64,000 nucleotides of DNA from Notolepis coatsorum (Eukaryota; Chordata; Actinopteri; Aulopiformes; Paralepididae). How positions within the stretch are numbered: the stretch's first letter is position 1; the number at the start of each line of letters is the position of its first letter. A model generated the notes under the pieces. The model did no database searches. It saw only the letters and a list, made by a program, of their open reading frames with translations, and was not told where the DNA came from. The stretch covers positions 57,314,342 to 57,378,341 of the forward strand of contig OZ020589.1 in the NCBI GenBank assembly GCA_963971535.1. Reading direction: 5' to 3'. Below, one piece after another: positions 31,639-42,991 of this stretch. The translations under genes and the position numbers were made by a program.

Positions 31639-31958
31639 AGGCACGGTGCATTTCTTATTACGTCGAAACATTTGTGTTTGTGTCAGATTTGTGTTTGTAT
31701 CTAGACCACATTGCTTAGCAGAGTTCAGTGATGTGAATGGAAACTGTCAAGTTGATCAACCGATTTTGAGTATCTGTAAGCCGGGCATGGGAGCAATCTT
31801 TTTTTTCCTTTCAAGTAACTAAATAGTTACTTTTCACAGTAACGCATTACTTTTGGGTGTAAGTAACTAGTAAAGTAACAGAGTTACTTTTGAAATGAGT
31901 AACTAGTAAAGTAACTGAGTTACTATTTTTCAGTAACTAGCACAACACTGGTTAAAGG

Positions 31959-32810
31959 TTAAAAGTAGTTGCCATGACAGCGCGTCGTATGACAACCAGA
32001 AGAGGGGCGGGCCTGTCGTTGCTATGGCGAGAATATAGAAAAGTACGTTTCTTCCGGGTGTAAGCCAGACTGAGATACGAACCACACAGAAGAGAAGACA
32101 CTTGATCAGAGACTTTGAGACGATTCCCCCCCCCTCCCCTCGCGGGGAATGGGGGGGAGGACAGACGTGGCACGACCACAGAGAAGGCTTTTGGAATAAC
32201 CAATAGGCCGCGACGACACCGAGCGGGGTGACAGGAGAGATCATTAGAATAATGAATTTAGTTTTCTTCCAAAGACCTTTCAAGGACAATACAATCTGAT
32301 AACATCTGATCTGAGGTTCTGTTTATGTAATAAACAACGTTTTTCAAGAAAGGTACTACGCAATCTAGTGTCAAATTCTTATGCTTGCAGATTGCATTAA
32401 AGGGGGATGACAAAGATTGTATCAGCCAGTATGAGACGTCGGAGAGATAAAACACAACGCAGGGTCAACGGATACGGAGGGGATATGTGACACGAGCCAA
32501 CAGATGAAGAGGTGATACTGGCTGAACCATCGGGATCTAACAGTATATATCAGTAAACACAATTGGTTTGATAAGCGATTGTTTTGAGGATTGTTTTGAG
32601 GAACCCACAGAGATGCAAATATTAGATTCAAATCTATCTGGTACAGTTCAAACATACACAGCTTCCGTCAGAGGAGAGGATAAAGGCTCTGTCGGGCAGC
32701 TGACCATATCTCCTCCATCACACTGATGACCAGATACACATTCCACACAGATTCAAGTTGAAGAAGTTTAATTTTTAATGTACTGAATAATACAGGTACT
32801 TAAATGAATG
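31959..32810. other. Non-coding stretch with a C/G-run hairpin
   Basis: No gene is seen. A C-run and G-run pair around tcgcg at about 32128-32160 can form a short GC hairpin. Minus-strand frames of 65-119 codons have no domain. Confidence 0.45.
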
Positions 32811-32859
32811 TTCAATTCATCAAGACATTTAGAGACATACAAATATACAGTACTATGTA

Positions 32860-33527
32860 TGGTGGTGGGCCTGATCTCTGCCAACGACGAGAGGGCCTAC
32901 CTGGAAGAGGTCAAGGTCCTGGCGGGATGGTGCCAGGAAAACAGCCTCTCCCTGAACGTCAGCAAAACAAAGGAGATGATTGTGGACTTCAGGAGGTCGG
33001 GGGTCAAGGACTACAGCCCCCTCAGCATCGACGGGGCACCGGTTGAGAGAGTCAACAGCTTTAAGTACCTCGGAGCCTACATATCCGAGGACTTGACATG
33101 GACCACACACATTGACAGTGTTGTGAAGAAGGCACGACAACGCCTCTACTTCCTCAGGCGCCTAAGGAAGTTCCAAGTCAGTCAGAAGATCCTTAAGAAC
33201 TTCTACTCATGTACAATAGAGAGCATCTTGACCGGCAACATCACCTCCTGGTTTGGGAATAGCACTGCACAAGACCGAAGCAGACTACAAAGAGTGACAC
33301 GTTCAGCCGAACGCACAATTGGAGGGGGGCTCCCCACCCTCCAGAACATTTACAACAAGCGTTGCAAGGGCAAGGCTAAGAGAATCATTAAAGACTCCAG
33401 TCACCCGAACAACTGCCTCTTTGAACTGCTGCGGTCAGGCAAGCGATACCGGAGTCTCAAGGCGAGCACAGAAAGACTCAGAAGAAGCTTCTATCCCCAG
33501 GCCATCAGGCTGCTAAACGAACAATGA
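32860..33527 (+). pseudogene. LINE reverse transcriptase, C-terminal part (Rex/CR1/L2 group)
   Basis: The frame encodes the region after the RT catalytic centre: GLISANDERAYLEEV, LSLNVSKTKEMIVDFRR, NSFKYLGAYISEDLTWT, FYSCTIESILTG, then the typical C-terminus DSSHPNNCLFELLRSGKRYRS and FYPQAIRLLN before the stop. The N-terminal endonuclease and catalytic RT part are missing, as in 5'-truncated LINE copies. The retained frame has no internal stop. It is a dead copy of a Jockey-superfamily non-LTR element; the exact clade is uncertain. Confidence 0.85.
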
Positions 33528-34011
33528 ACACTACACAACAACAACCACCAAACGCACATAGCACACACATCCACACGCACACACTCACTTTAAACAAACA
33601 CACTGTAGCACCCACTCCACACACTTTATAGCACACACCCACTTTAAACAAACACACTGTAGCACCCACTCCCCACACTTTATATTTATTGATGAAGGAT
33701 TGCACTACAACTCGTACACCTTACTGTAAATTGTACCTAAATTGTACCTCATCCCATTTCTGCTTTGCACTATATAGTACTGTACACTGCATAGTATTGT
33801 ATATTATATGGTAACTCAGAACATTGTACATATGTCTATACCGAACACTGTGACCTCATTTTCTTCTTCTAAATTACATGCTATACTATGTTATTTGATA
33901 CTATCTTGTCTAGCACAGTCTCTGGAGCGTAACAGTAAGAAGCATTTTGTATGAAAGTATTCTGTACTTCTGTATGACAACTATTAAAGAAACTTGAAAC
34001 TTGAAACTATG
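33528..34011 (+). mobile_element. 3' untranslated region and tail of the LINE fragment
   Basis: It includes a 60-bp tandem duplication (cactttaaacaaacacactg at two places, 33588-33675) and ends in the short tandem tail acttgaaacttgaaact, the kind of simple-repeat tail CR1/L2-type LINEs carry instead of poly(A). Confidence 0.7.
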
Positions 34012-36367
34012 TAAGAAAAAAGCATGACGTCATGTTTATCATTTTGGACTAAAATAGAGGAATGTTGCTCAAGGCTATAAAACGCAGTTGTGTGCACTAT
34101 GAACCGGGATTTGATTGAATAAGCAACACATGTTTTTTACAATGACGTTGACAATGTGTATTGCGGTGGACAATAACAAGAGAATGTGAAGTTGAACACC
34201 TTGTGAGAATGGTTCATGTTTAACATAGCTTTAACATTAGTTCAACATTAATAAAGTAGTCAAAACGTTGGCCAAAGCAACTTCACATTCACATAGCGTT
34301 AGTTGGGTGTTAACAGGGAATATTAGCTAACGTTAGATTAGTGCAGAACTACTGTAGCCCCCAGCTGCAATACCGGAGCGTGCGTTAGATAACGTTAGCT
34401 CACCACTAAAGCAAATGACAGACGGAAAATAGGCCCTAATGTCCAAAATAGCGAAGGTGCCCCGGCCTAAGGTACTTACATTTTCACTGAAAGACATATT
34501 TGGTTATCTTTCTGTAGCAGTCTGAAAATATTGTATATTATTCAGGACTGCTGACTGGTGTTTTATATTCCCTTTGTACACAAAGACATCATTGATATTC
34601 CCACGAGCAATGATATGAGTTTCTCTTCCTTCTAGCGACTGAAGTATGGCCTATACACAGTATCGCTGGACCATGATCAACATCCTTCCCTGTGTGACTA
34701 GTAGGCGGGACCAGCAGGGGGCGGTGTCTGACAGAGAGTGTTGGACAGAGATGGAACGTGATATATGGGGGCGGAAGACGGAAAGAGAACCTCTTCGGCA
34801 GTGAACTTGAACAACGAACAGTCGCAACGAACGGGGGCTCTGGAGAGCCCTGTTGCTGAAGTTATGTCAGAGGGCCCCGTGAGATAGCAACGGGTGATAG
34901 GAAGTACTGGCTAGTGGACACGATATCCTAGCAGTACCAGCGATAGTGTGTGAACAATTAGTGCAGAGCCAGGCACTAACAATCGGGTTATAATAGTTAC
35001 TGTGTGCGGTATAAGTAACGTGCGGCTAACCAAGTATCAAAGTCCTTAACAATCGAGTTATAGTAGCTACTGTGTGCGGTATAGAGTACGAGCCCCGAGG
35101 CGAGCGTGGGCCAACAACCGTTCTGCTCCGGCTGACTTCAACCAGATCTGCACCCGGCTGCCTGCAATCAGTCTGCTCCGGCTGACTTCAATCAGACCTG
35201 CACCCGGCTGCCTACAGCTTACGGGAGTTCGTCCCGTCCAGCAGGGGTCGTCATCGCTCAGCACACGCTCTCAGCCGGCGCTGCCTCTCTGCCCAGCTCC
35301 GCCTGCTAAGATCCTCACTGAGAGCGTTCGACGCCATCTTGCCTCCCGGACAACAGTGGCGTGGCGAGGCGGCCATTTCGGATGAGTACAAATGAGCATT
35401 GATGCTCCCGAGTTATTATACAGTACACAGTGTGGTGCAGCCTGCGGGCGAAAGTAACATTGCTACTACCCTTCCATAGGGGTACCCCAAACAATATATG
35501 CCGGCATTAAGATAGGACTTTACTGGTATTTGGTGGGCCCACTCTTTTGTTTTCGTTCCTTTCCTTTGAGCGTGATAATATGTGTGTTTCCTAATATTTC
35601 CCATTCGGTGAACCCTTCTATTTCCTCCCCTATGTTCCCCCTTCCTTCCCCATATTACCGACCTGGAGCAGTATATGTAAACCCTTAAGGAAGGTGGATA
35701 CTGTGTTTAGCCCAGACGTGGGCAGCACTTAGTCTGTGTACAGTGGACAGCACTTAGTCCGGGTACCGTGAGAGCACTTGGTGCCTAGGTGTAATTATAT
35801 AATTACCAGACTGTAAGCATTGTGTGATGATACCCATGGTGCAATAATCACCAGACGTAGCAATGTTGTAACTAGGCCCCTGATATAATAACACTCAGAC
35901 TGAACGGGAGCACGGTGTGTGTGTCTTTTATTGAGTCTAATTCTAACCCTTTGATGCAGATAATATATCCATTATTAACCCCTTCCTATTCAACCTTCCC
36001 TTTTCCATTGTAAGGTTTCTGGTGTTAATGAGGGAGGGTACTGCTTGCGGGGGGAACCAAGTTATTTATTTACCATTCGGTCATTAGGTGTGGGGGGGGT
36101 GCTAGGGGACAATTGGGGAGAGTGAGGGCGTGTTGGGGAGTACTGCTGACTGCCCAAGAGAGAGGGAGGAAGACCGGAGTACCGGACTAGGTTTGTAAAT
36201 CCGGTTTAGCTACAATATGTAGCGCACGCATTTGGTAACAGCTCCGCTCCCGTCACCGTTAATTTAGTTCAAAAACATTATTTTAACAAATACCAAAGAG
36301 ATTAAACCACATCGTATGTATTGATAGGAACCCCTACTAACTATATCAAAAGACATAAAGACTCAAC
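34012..36367 (+). other. Non-coding stretch, probably including the L1-type 5' region
   Basis: No ORF with a domain. Two tandem duplications are present: taacaatcg-gttata...gtgtgcggtat with a 70-bp period (34977-35085), and ctgctccggctgacttcaa with a 50-bp period (35122-35216). Repeated promoter-like units fit a LINE 5' untranslated region, but the true 5' end of the L1 was not found. A fragment of the gypsy LTR that the L1 interrupted may also be here. Confidence 0.4.
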
Positions 36368-37531
36368 ATGGGGGGTAAGGATGAGAAAAAGGGTAGAAAG
36401 AAACAAGAAGCAGCAAATCCAACGGCGACGATTGATACACGATCCAAGAAAACAACAGGCGACGCGCTGGCAGATCCGCTGTTGACAACCCCCGATGGGA
36501 ATATAACGGAGAATATACAGGGTCCATCGGCGACTGGCTCCGAGAGGGAGACAATAGAGGACATAACGGGAACGACAGGAAAAAGTAGCGTGAAGGACAA
36601 AGCAGAGGATATTGAGAAGATAATAGCCAACAAATCCATCAGCCCCATCACTGCACCTACAATATCAACTGGCACTGGCAGTGTAATTACACAACCCGAC
36701 TTCAACTCCCTGACTAGCCTGATTAAGGATCTGATTAAGGAACAGATGGTAGCTTTCAAAGTACACGTCGCACACATCGATGCTAAATTCGAAGAAGTTA
36801 TGGAAGCGGTCGCTGTACAGTCCGTGCGAATCACGACAGTGGAGAATACGGTGACAGAAATTACACGGGCAGTCAAAGAGAACGAGAAGATCGTCAACGA
36901 TGGTTTGACAGAGGTAACAAAGGAGATAAAAAAGGTGGAAGAGGCATGTCGGATAAAAATACAAGAAGTTAAAGATGAAGCGATGGAGAGGCTACTCGAA
37001 ACCCAACGTTACTACAGGCGAAATAACATCCGCATTGTAGGACTTGATGAATCAGTCAATGATGAATCAACAGACGACAAGTTTCCAACAGTGTTATCAG
37101 AGATTTTGGGTAACAACATTCTAACCACAGAGCTGATAGTGGACCAATGTTACAGAATCGGTACTCGGGAACAAAGAGGCAACGGTCCAAGAGTCATCAT
37201 TGTTACTCTGCGCAAGACGGCAATAAGAGATGACATCATCAGAATTGCACGCAACCAAAGGGGAAAGCTGAAACATGGTGAAAATTCAATATTTATCTAC
37301 GAGGATCTTTGCAAAGAGGCCATCGCTCAGCGTTTCCCCTACAAGGAGGTGATGCAGAAATTGTTCAAGTGTGGCCTCAAACCAAGGCTAATATACCCGG
37401 CACTATTATCGATCGTGGGTAGAGACGGCCGTAGGGAAGGATTACGCACGCCTAAAGCCGCAGAGGAATACTTGAATCTACATGGAGCAGATCCCCCAGG
37501 GCAGAACGAAACACTGTCTAGCAACAGATAA
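36368..37531 (+). CDS. L1-type ORF1 protein (RNA chaperone)
   Basis: 387 codons, intact, ATG at 36368. A basic, Ser/Thr-rich head (1-100) is followed by a coiled coil (about 115-215, LIKDLIKEQM through EAMERLLETQ), then an RRM-like domain beginning RRNNIRIVGLDES, and a C-terminal domain (HGENSIFIYEDLCKEA, LIYPALLSIV, TPKAAEEYLN). This is the order of L1 ORF1p, which trimerises through the coiled coil and coats the LINE RNA in the cytoplasm. The frame is uninterrupted, unlike ORF2. Confidence 0.85.
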   Translation: MGGKDEKKGRKKQEAANPTATIDTRSKKTTGDALADPLLTTPDGNITENIQGPSATGSERETIEDITGTTGKSSVKDKAEDIEKIIANKSISPITAPTISTGTGSVITQPDFNSLTSLIKDLIKEQMVAFKVHVAHIDAKFEEVMEAVAVQSVRITTVENTVTEITRAVKENEKIVNDGLTEVTKEIKKVEEACRIKIQEVKDEAMERLLETQRYYRRNNIRIVGLDESVNDESTDDKFPTVLSEILGNNILTTELIVDQCYRIGTREQRGNGPRVIIVTLRKTAIRDDIIRIARNQRGKLKHGENSIFIYEDLCKEAIAQRFPYKEVMQKLFKCGLKPRLIYPALLSIVGRDGRREGLRTPKAAEEYLNLHGADPPGQNETLSSNR

Positions 37532-38680
37532 GCCTACTCATCTCTCTCTTTCTCTGTGTATCTCAGTATTCGAATGACTTTATCCGGGCTCAACAAAAGT
37601 AGCGGATGATATGCATGCCGACAACACCAAGGCACAATGTGTATAATATGGTTCGTAATGCATTATATTTACAGACTTCTGGTCTCCGTGGAGACAAGAA
37701 TATATCATTGACACTATGAACAATCTGGAATATTCTGGGCTCATCGCTCGACTGCTCTGGGTCACTAAGAAATATCCCGAAAATACTAGTAGTCATGAAC
37801 CCTGGGTAGGAAGATCATTCTGGAACATAATAGCAGTATGTTAGTATATACTAGTGTATTCTACAACCTTCTAGAATATAATGCACCATTACAACGAAGG
37901 CCTGCAACTCTAACATTAACATCCGGTGTGTATAAGCATAAGCATATGATCAATTGACTGAAGTTTAATCAGGCCTTAATAAGGCTTTAAAAAAAAATCA
38001 GCCACACCTAAACGTATGAGCACAACAAGGTTATTCTAATAATTTAAATAATCACTCCACTGATGTAGAGATTGGCACAATGTAGCTCCAAAAGTCTCTG
38101 TTTTTCTCTTTTATCTATTTATTCAATTCTGTTCTAGTGGTTTCTCCATGTTGAGTTTTATTTTAGCTCACTCCTTTTTTTCTTTTTTATCTTACATTGT
38201 TCTTTCCCATTGTTCTTCATATTAAGGTGTTAGTGTTTCTCTACAATATTTTCCTTTTTCTGATGTTTCCTACATAAGTTAGTAGAAGGTTCAAATGAAT
38301 ATATCAATGAAGGTATATTATTCTTTTTTCATTTTTCATAATATTTCATTACAGTAAGGGAAGGCGCAAGACCAAAAGCGACATTCTATTGAATTAGAAT
38401 GAAAATGTTAGATCCTATGGCAATTAGCATAGGAAGATTAGGATTACAAAACTCAGTTTGGGCAATCCGGTGGCCTAAGGGAGGGAGTCATACGCGGAGG
38501 ATGTGTTTATGGAACACAGGCCTGTACGACTCTCTGGGAGAGGGGAAAAAAGGGGATTTTTATTTGTATATATGTTTTTAAGCTCGGCTCTCAACGGGAC
38601 CTCAATAATTGGATGTACATCTATTGTAGCTTCGCACTCCAGAAGCATTACCAAAAACTACACAAAAACATGTATAGATT
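37532..38680 (+). other. Long spacer between ORF1 and ORF2
   Basis: 1,149 bp without a credible ORF, AT-rich in its second half. L1-type elements usually have a short inter-ORF space, so this may contain an unrecognised insertion. No terminal repeats or duplications were seen. Confidence 0.5.
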
Positions 38681-41600
38681 ATGGCTAGTTTGAATATAAT
38701 GATATGGAACACTGGTGGGATAAATAAACAACACAAACGCAAAAGCGTGCTCACACTGATGAAAAAAGAACATGTGGACGTGGCTCTACTAAGCGAAACG
38801 CACATTTTAGAGGAAGACATAGATACGTTAGCGGATAACACATATCATAATATTAGTCACTCTTCTTTTGGTACGAGAACTCGAGGTGTAGCCATAGTCG
38901 TTAGACCTAAGTTAAATATTTAATTAAAGGGAGTATGGTCGGATGCAGATGGGCGTATAACTATAGCTAGGATTGTACACAATAACAGGAAAATAGCGTT
39001 GGCAGCGGTATATGCCCCAAATTTGTACGAAGAGAGTTTCTTCTCTACACTAACCAATGCAATGTTAAACCTTCCCGATTACTCATTTATAATAGGTGCA
39101 GATTTTAATGCCATTTGGAATCCAAGGATGGACAAATCTTACCTCGCCTTTTCCAGCGAACAAAAGAATTCATCTAAAGCATTAAAGGATTGGTCGAAGA
39201 TTACAGGTGTAAATGACTTATGGCGTTCACTTAATCCCACGACCCGAAAGTACTCTTGTCGATCGGCGAGACATAACACATTATCCAGAATAGATTATGT
39301 CTTTGCATCCCGAGACTATTTGATAAATATGAAGTGGAAATGATACCCAATGCACTATCAGATCACTGTTATTTACTCCTAAAAGGAACATTTGGTATAC
39401 TATCTTCCCGAGCCCCAAGATGGCGTTTTAATTTGATGCTGCTTAATAACAAGGAATTCATTACACAACTCAAAGAAGCTCTTATAGTATTCCTACGGGA
39501 GAATGCAATCTCGGTGCAAGACCCCAGAATAATATGGATGTCGGTAAAGGGAATGATCAAGGATTTCACTGATAGCTTTTCCTCCAAAATGTGCAAGAAT
39601 CAATGCACAAAACTGTCTGAACTGGAAACGCTTTACTCAACGTTATTTAATTCTTTAAAATACAACAACTCAACTAGACTAGAAAATCAAGTTAACGTAC
39701 TAAAAATAGAGATCAATGCCATGTACAGACAACAATCGGAAATACAAATACGCAGCACAAGACAACAGCAGTACTCCCAAGGTTCTAAACCTAGTCACCT
39801 ATTAGCCATGCGATTAAGAATTAATGCAACATTTGCAGATATAACTACCATTAGAGCACAACAAGTACTTGAAACAGACCCCAAAATAATAAACGATACA
39901 TTCAAAGAATTCTACTCCGACTTATATAAATCAGAAACGACCTTCGATCAAAACAAAATGGACACATATCTTAATCAAATTATTCTCCCTAAACTTTCAG
40001 AGGATGACGCTAAACAGTTAGAAACACCGATCACACTAGAGGAACTCAAGAAGGCCATATCCGAAATGCAAAGTGGTAAGGCTCCTGGAAGAGACGGTAT
40101 CCCACCAGAAATGTACCTTTCTTGTTGGGACATAATTGGACCCTTATTACTAAATATGATCTTATACTCAGTCAAGGAGGGGAACTTCCATAAAAACGAC
40201 AATATTGCACTCATATCAGTCCTTCTCAAAAAAGACAAAGACCCCACCGAGTGCGGTAGTTACAGACCCTTAAGCCTCCTCGGAACCGATATCAAACTGT
40301 ACTCTAAGGTATTAGCCATCAGATTACAAAAGCATATGACGTCTTTAGTTCATCCGGACCAAACTGGCTTCATAAGAGGTCGCCTGATCACTGATAACAT
40401 AAGACGAATACTGCACATACTAGATGCAGACAAGGACGACACCATACCTAAGGCGATGCTGTCCCTGGATGCTATGAAAGCCTTTGACAGGCTGGAATGG
40501 TCGTATCTATGGGCAGTATTAGAAAGGATGGGGTTAGGAAAAGGATTCATTGATATGATTAAAGTATTATACAAAGACCCATCGGCCATGATTACAACAG
40601 GTACAATCATCTCCAAAATCGTTCCGGTATCACGCTCAGCCAGACAGGGTTGCCCTCTTAGTCCCGGACTATTCGATCTATCATTAGAGCCTTTAGCACA
40701 ATATATAAGACAATCCCAATCCATAGAACCAATCGTAATCAAGGGCACACAACATAAAATTAGTTTATATGCGGACGACGTAATATTGTTCATGCAAAGC
40801 CCCAACACCACATTGCCTCATCTACTCAAGTTGATTGAGAACTTTGGTGATTTATCGGGATTTAAGATAAATTGGCCGAAGTCGGCTTTCCTTCCACTTA
40901 ACACCCCTGCAAAAAAAGATATAACCCTCCCAGGTGAGATACCTATGGTAAAACATTTTAGATGCTTGGGAGTGGAAATATTCCCCACCATAAGACAAAC
41001 GGTGAAGCACAATTACACAAAAATACAAAACAAAATCAAAGACGACCTTGACAGGTGGGCAAAACTTAAAAACTCAGTACAGGCAAGGATATCAATAGTT
41101 AAGATGGATGTACTACCTAGAATCAACTTCTTCAGTTCAATGCTACCGTTACCCCCTCCAGAGGGTTACTGGAAAAGATTACACTCCTCCACATACAAAT
41201 TTATTTGGAATAACAAACCACCACGTATAAAAAGATCCACCGCACAGAGAAATAAAGCAGACGGTGGCATGGCATTTCCATATTTGTTCCACTATTTTAA
41301 GGCGTACACATTAAGACCATTGACAACATGGTTTGATCCCCAAGCATTAGTATCCTGGAGAAAATTGGAAGAAAACATAGTAGCCCCACATAGACTGAAG
41401 GACATAGCATACACTAAACTACCAATCAAGCACTGTGAGCGGAAATTTGGCCCCATAATTACCCATGCGATCCGGATATGGCGTGAAACACAAAAAAAAT
41501 ATCCTAACCCACAAAAATGGCACAATCACACTCCCTTATTCAATAACAATGCACTCTTAATTGAAAAACGTCCTATAAGATTCCCTATATGGGAAGAGCA

Positions 41601-42444
41601 AGGCATACACTCATTAGGGGATGTTTTTAACAACCAGGGTTTTTGTAGTTATGGAGAAATATGCACAAAATTTAATCTCACCAAGTCCACATGGCTTTTT
41701 TACATACAGTTACGGCTATGTTTGAAGTCTCACAGTGTTCCATTAGACATACCAATTGAACACCACAGATACCACAAATTCTTCTATGAAAGAGAGACAT
41801 CGAGAGGTTTTGTTTCAGGTTTTTATCATCAATTACTAACGTCCTCATATGAAACCCTCCAACTAGACTCTGTCTGGAGGAGGGATATACCAGACCTGGA
41901 AAGTGACTTTGATTGGCAAGGAGCATGGGCAAATGTCAAACTTACATCAAGGAACCCGGACCATCAACAAATCAATCTTAACTATATTCACAGGACATAC
42001 TTGACTCCTATAAGACTGAACAGAATGGGTCTTAAACAAGACTCCAAATGCTCCCAATGTACAAATGGAGACGAAGGGACATTTATGCACATGTATTGGG
42101 ACTGCCCACCAGTTAAGGCATTCTGGAAAGATGTGACCCAACAATTATCAAAACTCGTATCTTGGAATATACCAGTACACCCCTCTGTATTACTATTGAA
42201 TGATGTTTTTGAGTTTGCAGTAAATCCACAGCTAAAGAGATTGGTTTTATCGGGTATCACAGTAGCTAAAAAGCTGATTGCATCACGCTGGTTTCAACCG
42301 GAAAAAATTTGCCGGAAAGTTTGGTTTCTTACATATCTCTATGTGATTTATCAAGAAATATCTACAGCAAGAATTCTGGGTCTCAATGAATCCAAAATGT
42401 CAATGTGGTTAGAAGTGGTGGAGAGAATAAAAGCTAGCTTATAA
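38681..42444 (+). pseudogene. L1/Tx1-type ORF2 (endonuclease-RT) with one stop and one frameshift
   Basis: The start is ATG at 38681. Endonuclease motifs are visible: MIWNTGGI, ALLSETHI, IIGADFNAIW, LSRIDYVFAS, LSDHCYL. A TAA at 38921-38923 interrupts the endonuclease in frame, and the frame shifts near 39330. The remaining 1,036 codons are open: RT with SGKAPGRDGIPPE, FIRGRLITDN, LDAMKAFDRLEW, ARQGCPLSP and YADD at residues 479-482 of that segment, then a Cys/His-rich C-terminus (CSQCTNGDEGTFMHMYWDC). ORF2p nicks target DNA and primes reverse transcription from it. Only two lesions suggest a fairly recent copy. Confidence 0.9.
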
Positions 42445-42773
42445 TGGTAGTGTCTGGTTAGGAGCGAGGGATAATGGAGGTACTATCCAAAGAGGGGTCC
42501 GGGAGGGGGGGGTTCGAGCTGGAGCATATGTGTGTAGGGTTTTAGATAACAGGTATTAGGGGTATATCCTGTATAAGACATTGGTATAATTAGTAATTTC
42601 GTTGGATATACACTGTATACGGTAAAGTATTATTATATATTTTTTTTGCTTTCTGTTTCTGTGCTTGCATGTCATTTTAGCCATCTTAATTGTTAGTTTC
42701 ATTATGTATTGTGTGTTGAGTACTGACTTTAATAATTTTGTTTTGCAATAATAAAAAAAAAAAAAAAAAAAAA
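42445..42773 (+). other. L1-type 3' untranslated region and poly(A)
   Basis: A G-run (42502-42512) and an AT-rich part lead to the A-tract. About 85 bp (42668-42752, ttttagccatcttaattgtt...ttgttttgcaata) closely match 56943-57024 next to a different LINE fragment. Confidence 0.75.
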
Positions 42774-42924
42774 TCCTGGGCCTCATACACCCCACTGCCA
42801 GCCTCCAGTTGACGCTCCTGACCCCAAAGCCGGAGGTGCAGCTAGCCCGAGTTCTACTGTGTCTCGCTACCTAGTGACCGTGCACCCCAGTTCCCACGAA
42901 GCAGGGATAATCCACCCTGCTACA
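42774..42924 (+). repeat. End of the gypsy LTR
   Basis: The sequence after the L1 poly(A) ends ccaccctgctaca, 2 nt before a primer-site-like sequence. Its upstream part could not be found. Confidence 0.55.
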
Positions 42925-42926
42925 TT

Positions 42927-42944
42927 TGGCGTCACGAACAGGAT
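42927..42944 (+). promoter_or_regulatory. Gypsy primer-binding site
   Basis: TGGCGTCACGAACAGGAT follows the LTR end. It resembles the lysine-tRNA primer site (TGGCGCCCGAACAGGGAC) with several mismatches. The actual tRNA is not certain. Confidence 0.55.
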
Positions 42945-42991
42945 CTACATCCTACTCCACTCCCTCGTAAGTGACGACCAAGAGACCTAAG

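Larger units (their letters stand above)
30635..31950. mobile_element. hAT-like non-autonomous element with 8-bp duplication
   Basis: Ends are CAGTGTTG and CAACACTG, and GTTAAAGG flanks both sides (30627-30634 and 31951-31958), the 8-bp duplication typical of hAT. Subterminal regions carry many gtaac/gttac repeats (aagtaactagtaaagtaac). There is no transposase ORF. It contains an ATT microsatellite and a large hairpin. A related, 5'-truncated copy lies at 53079-54781. Confidence 0.9.
36368..42773 (+). mobile_element. L1/Tx1-type LINE
   Basis: ORF1, a spacer, ORF2 and a 3' region ending in about 23 A (42750-42773) lie in order. It interrupts the LTR of the gypsy element that follows: directly after the A-tract comes the end of an LTR and its primer site. 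The target duplication was not identified because the 5' end is unclear. Confidence 0.85.
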
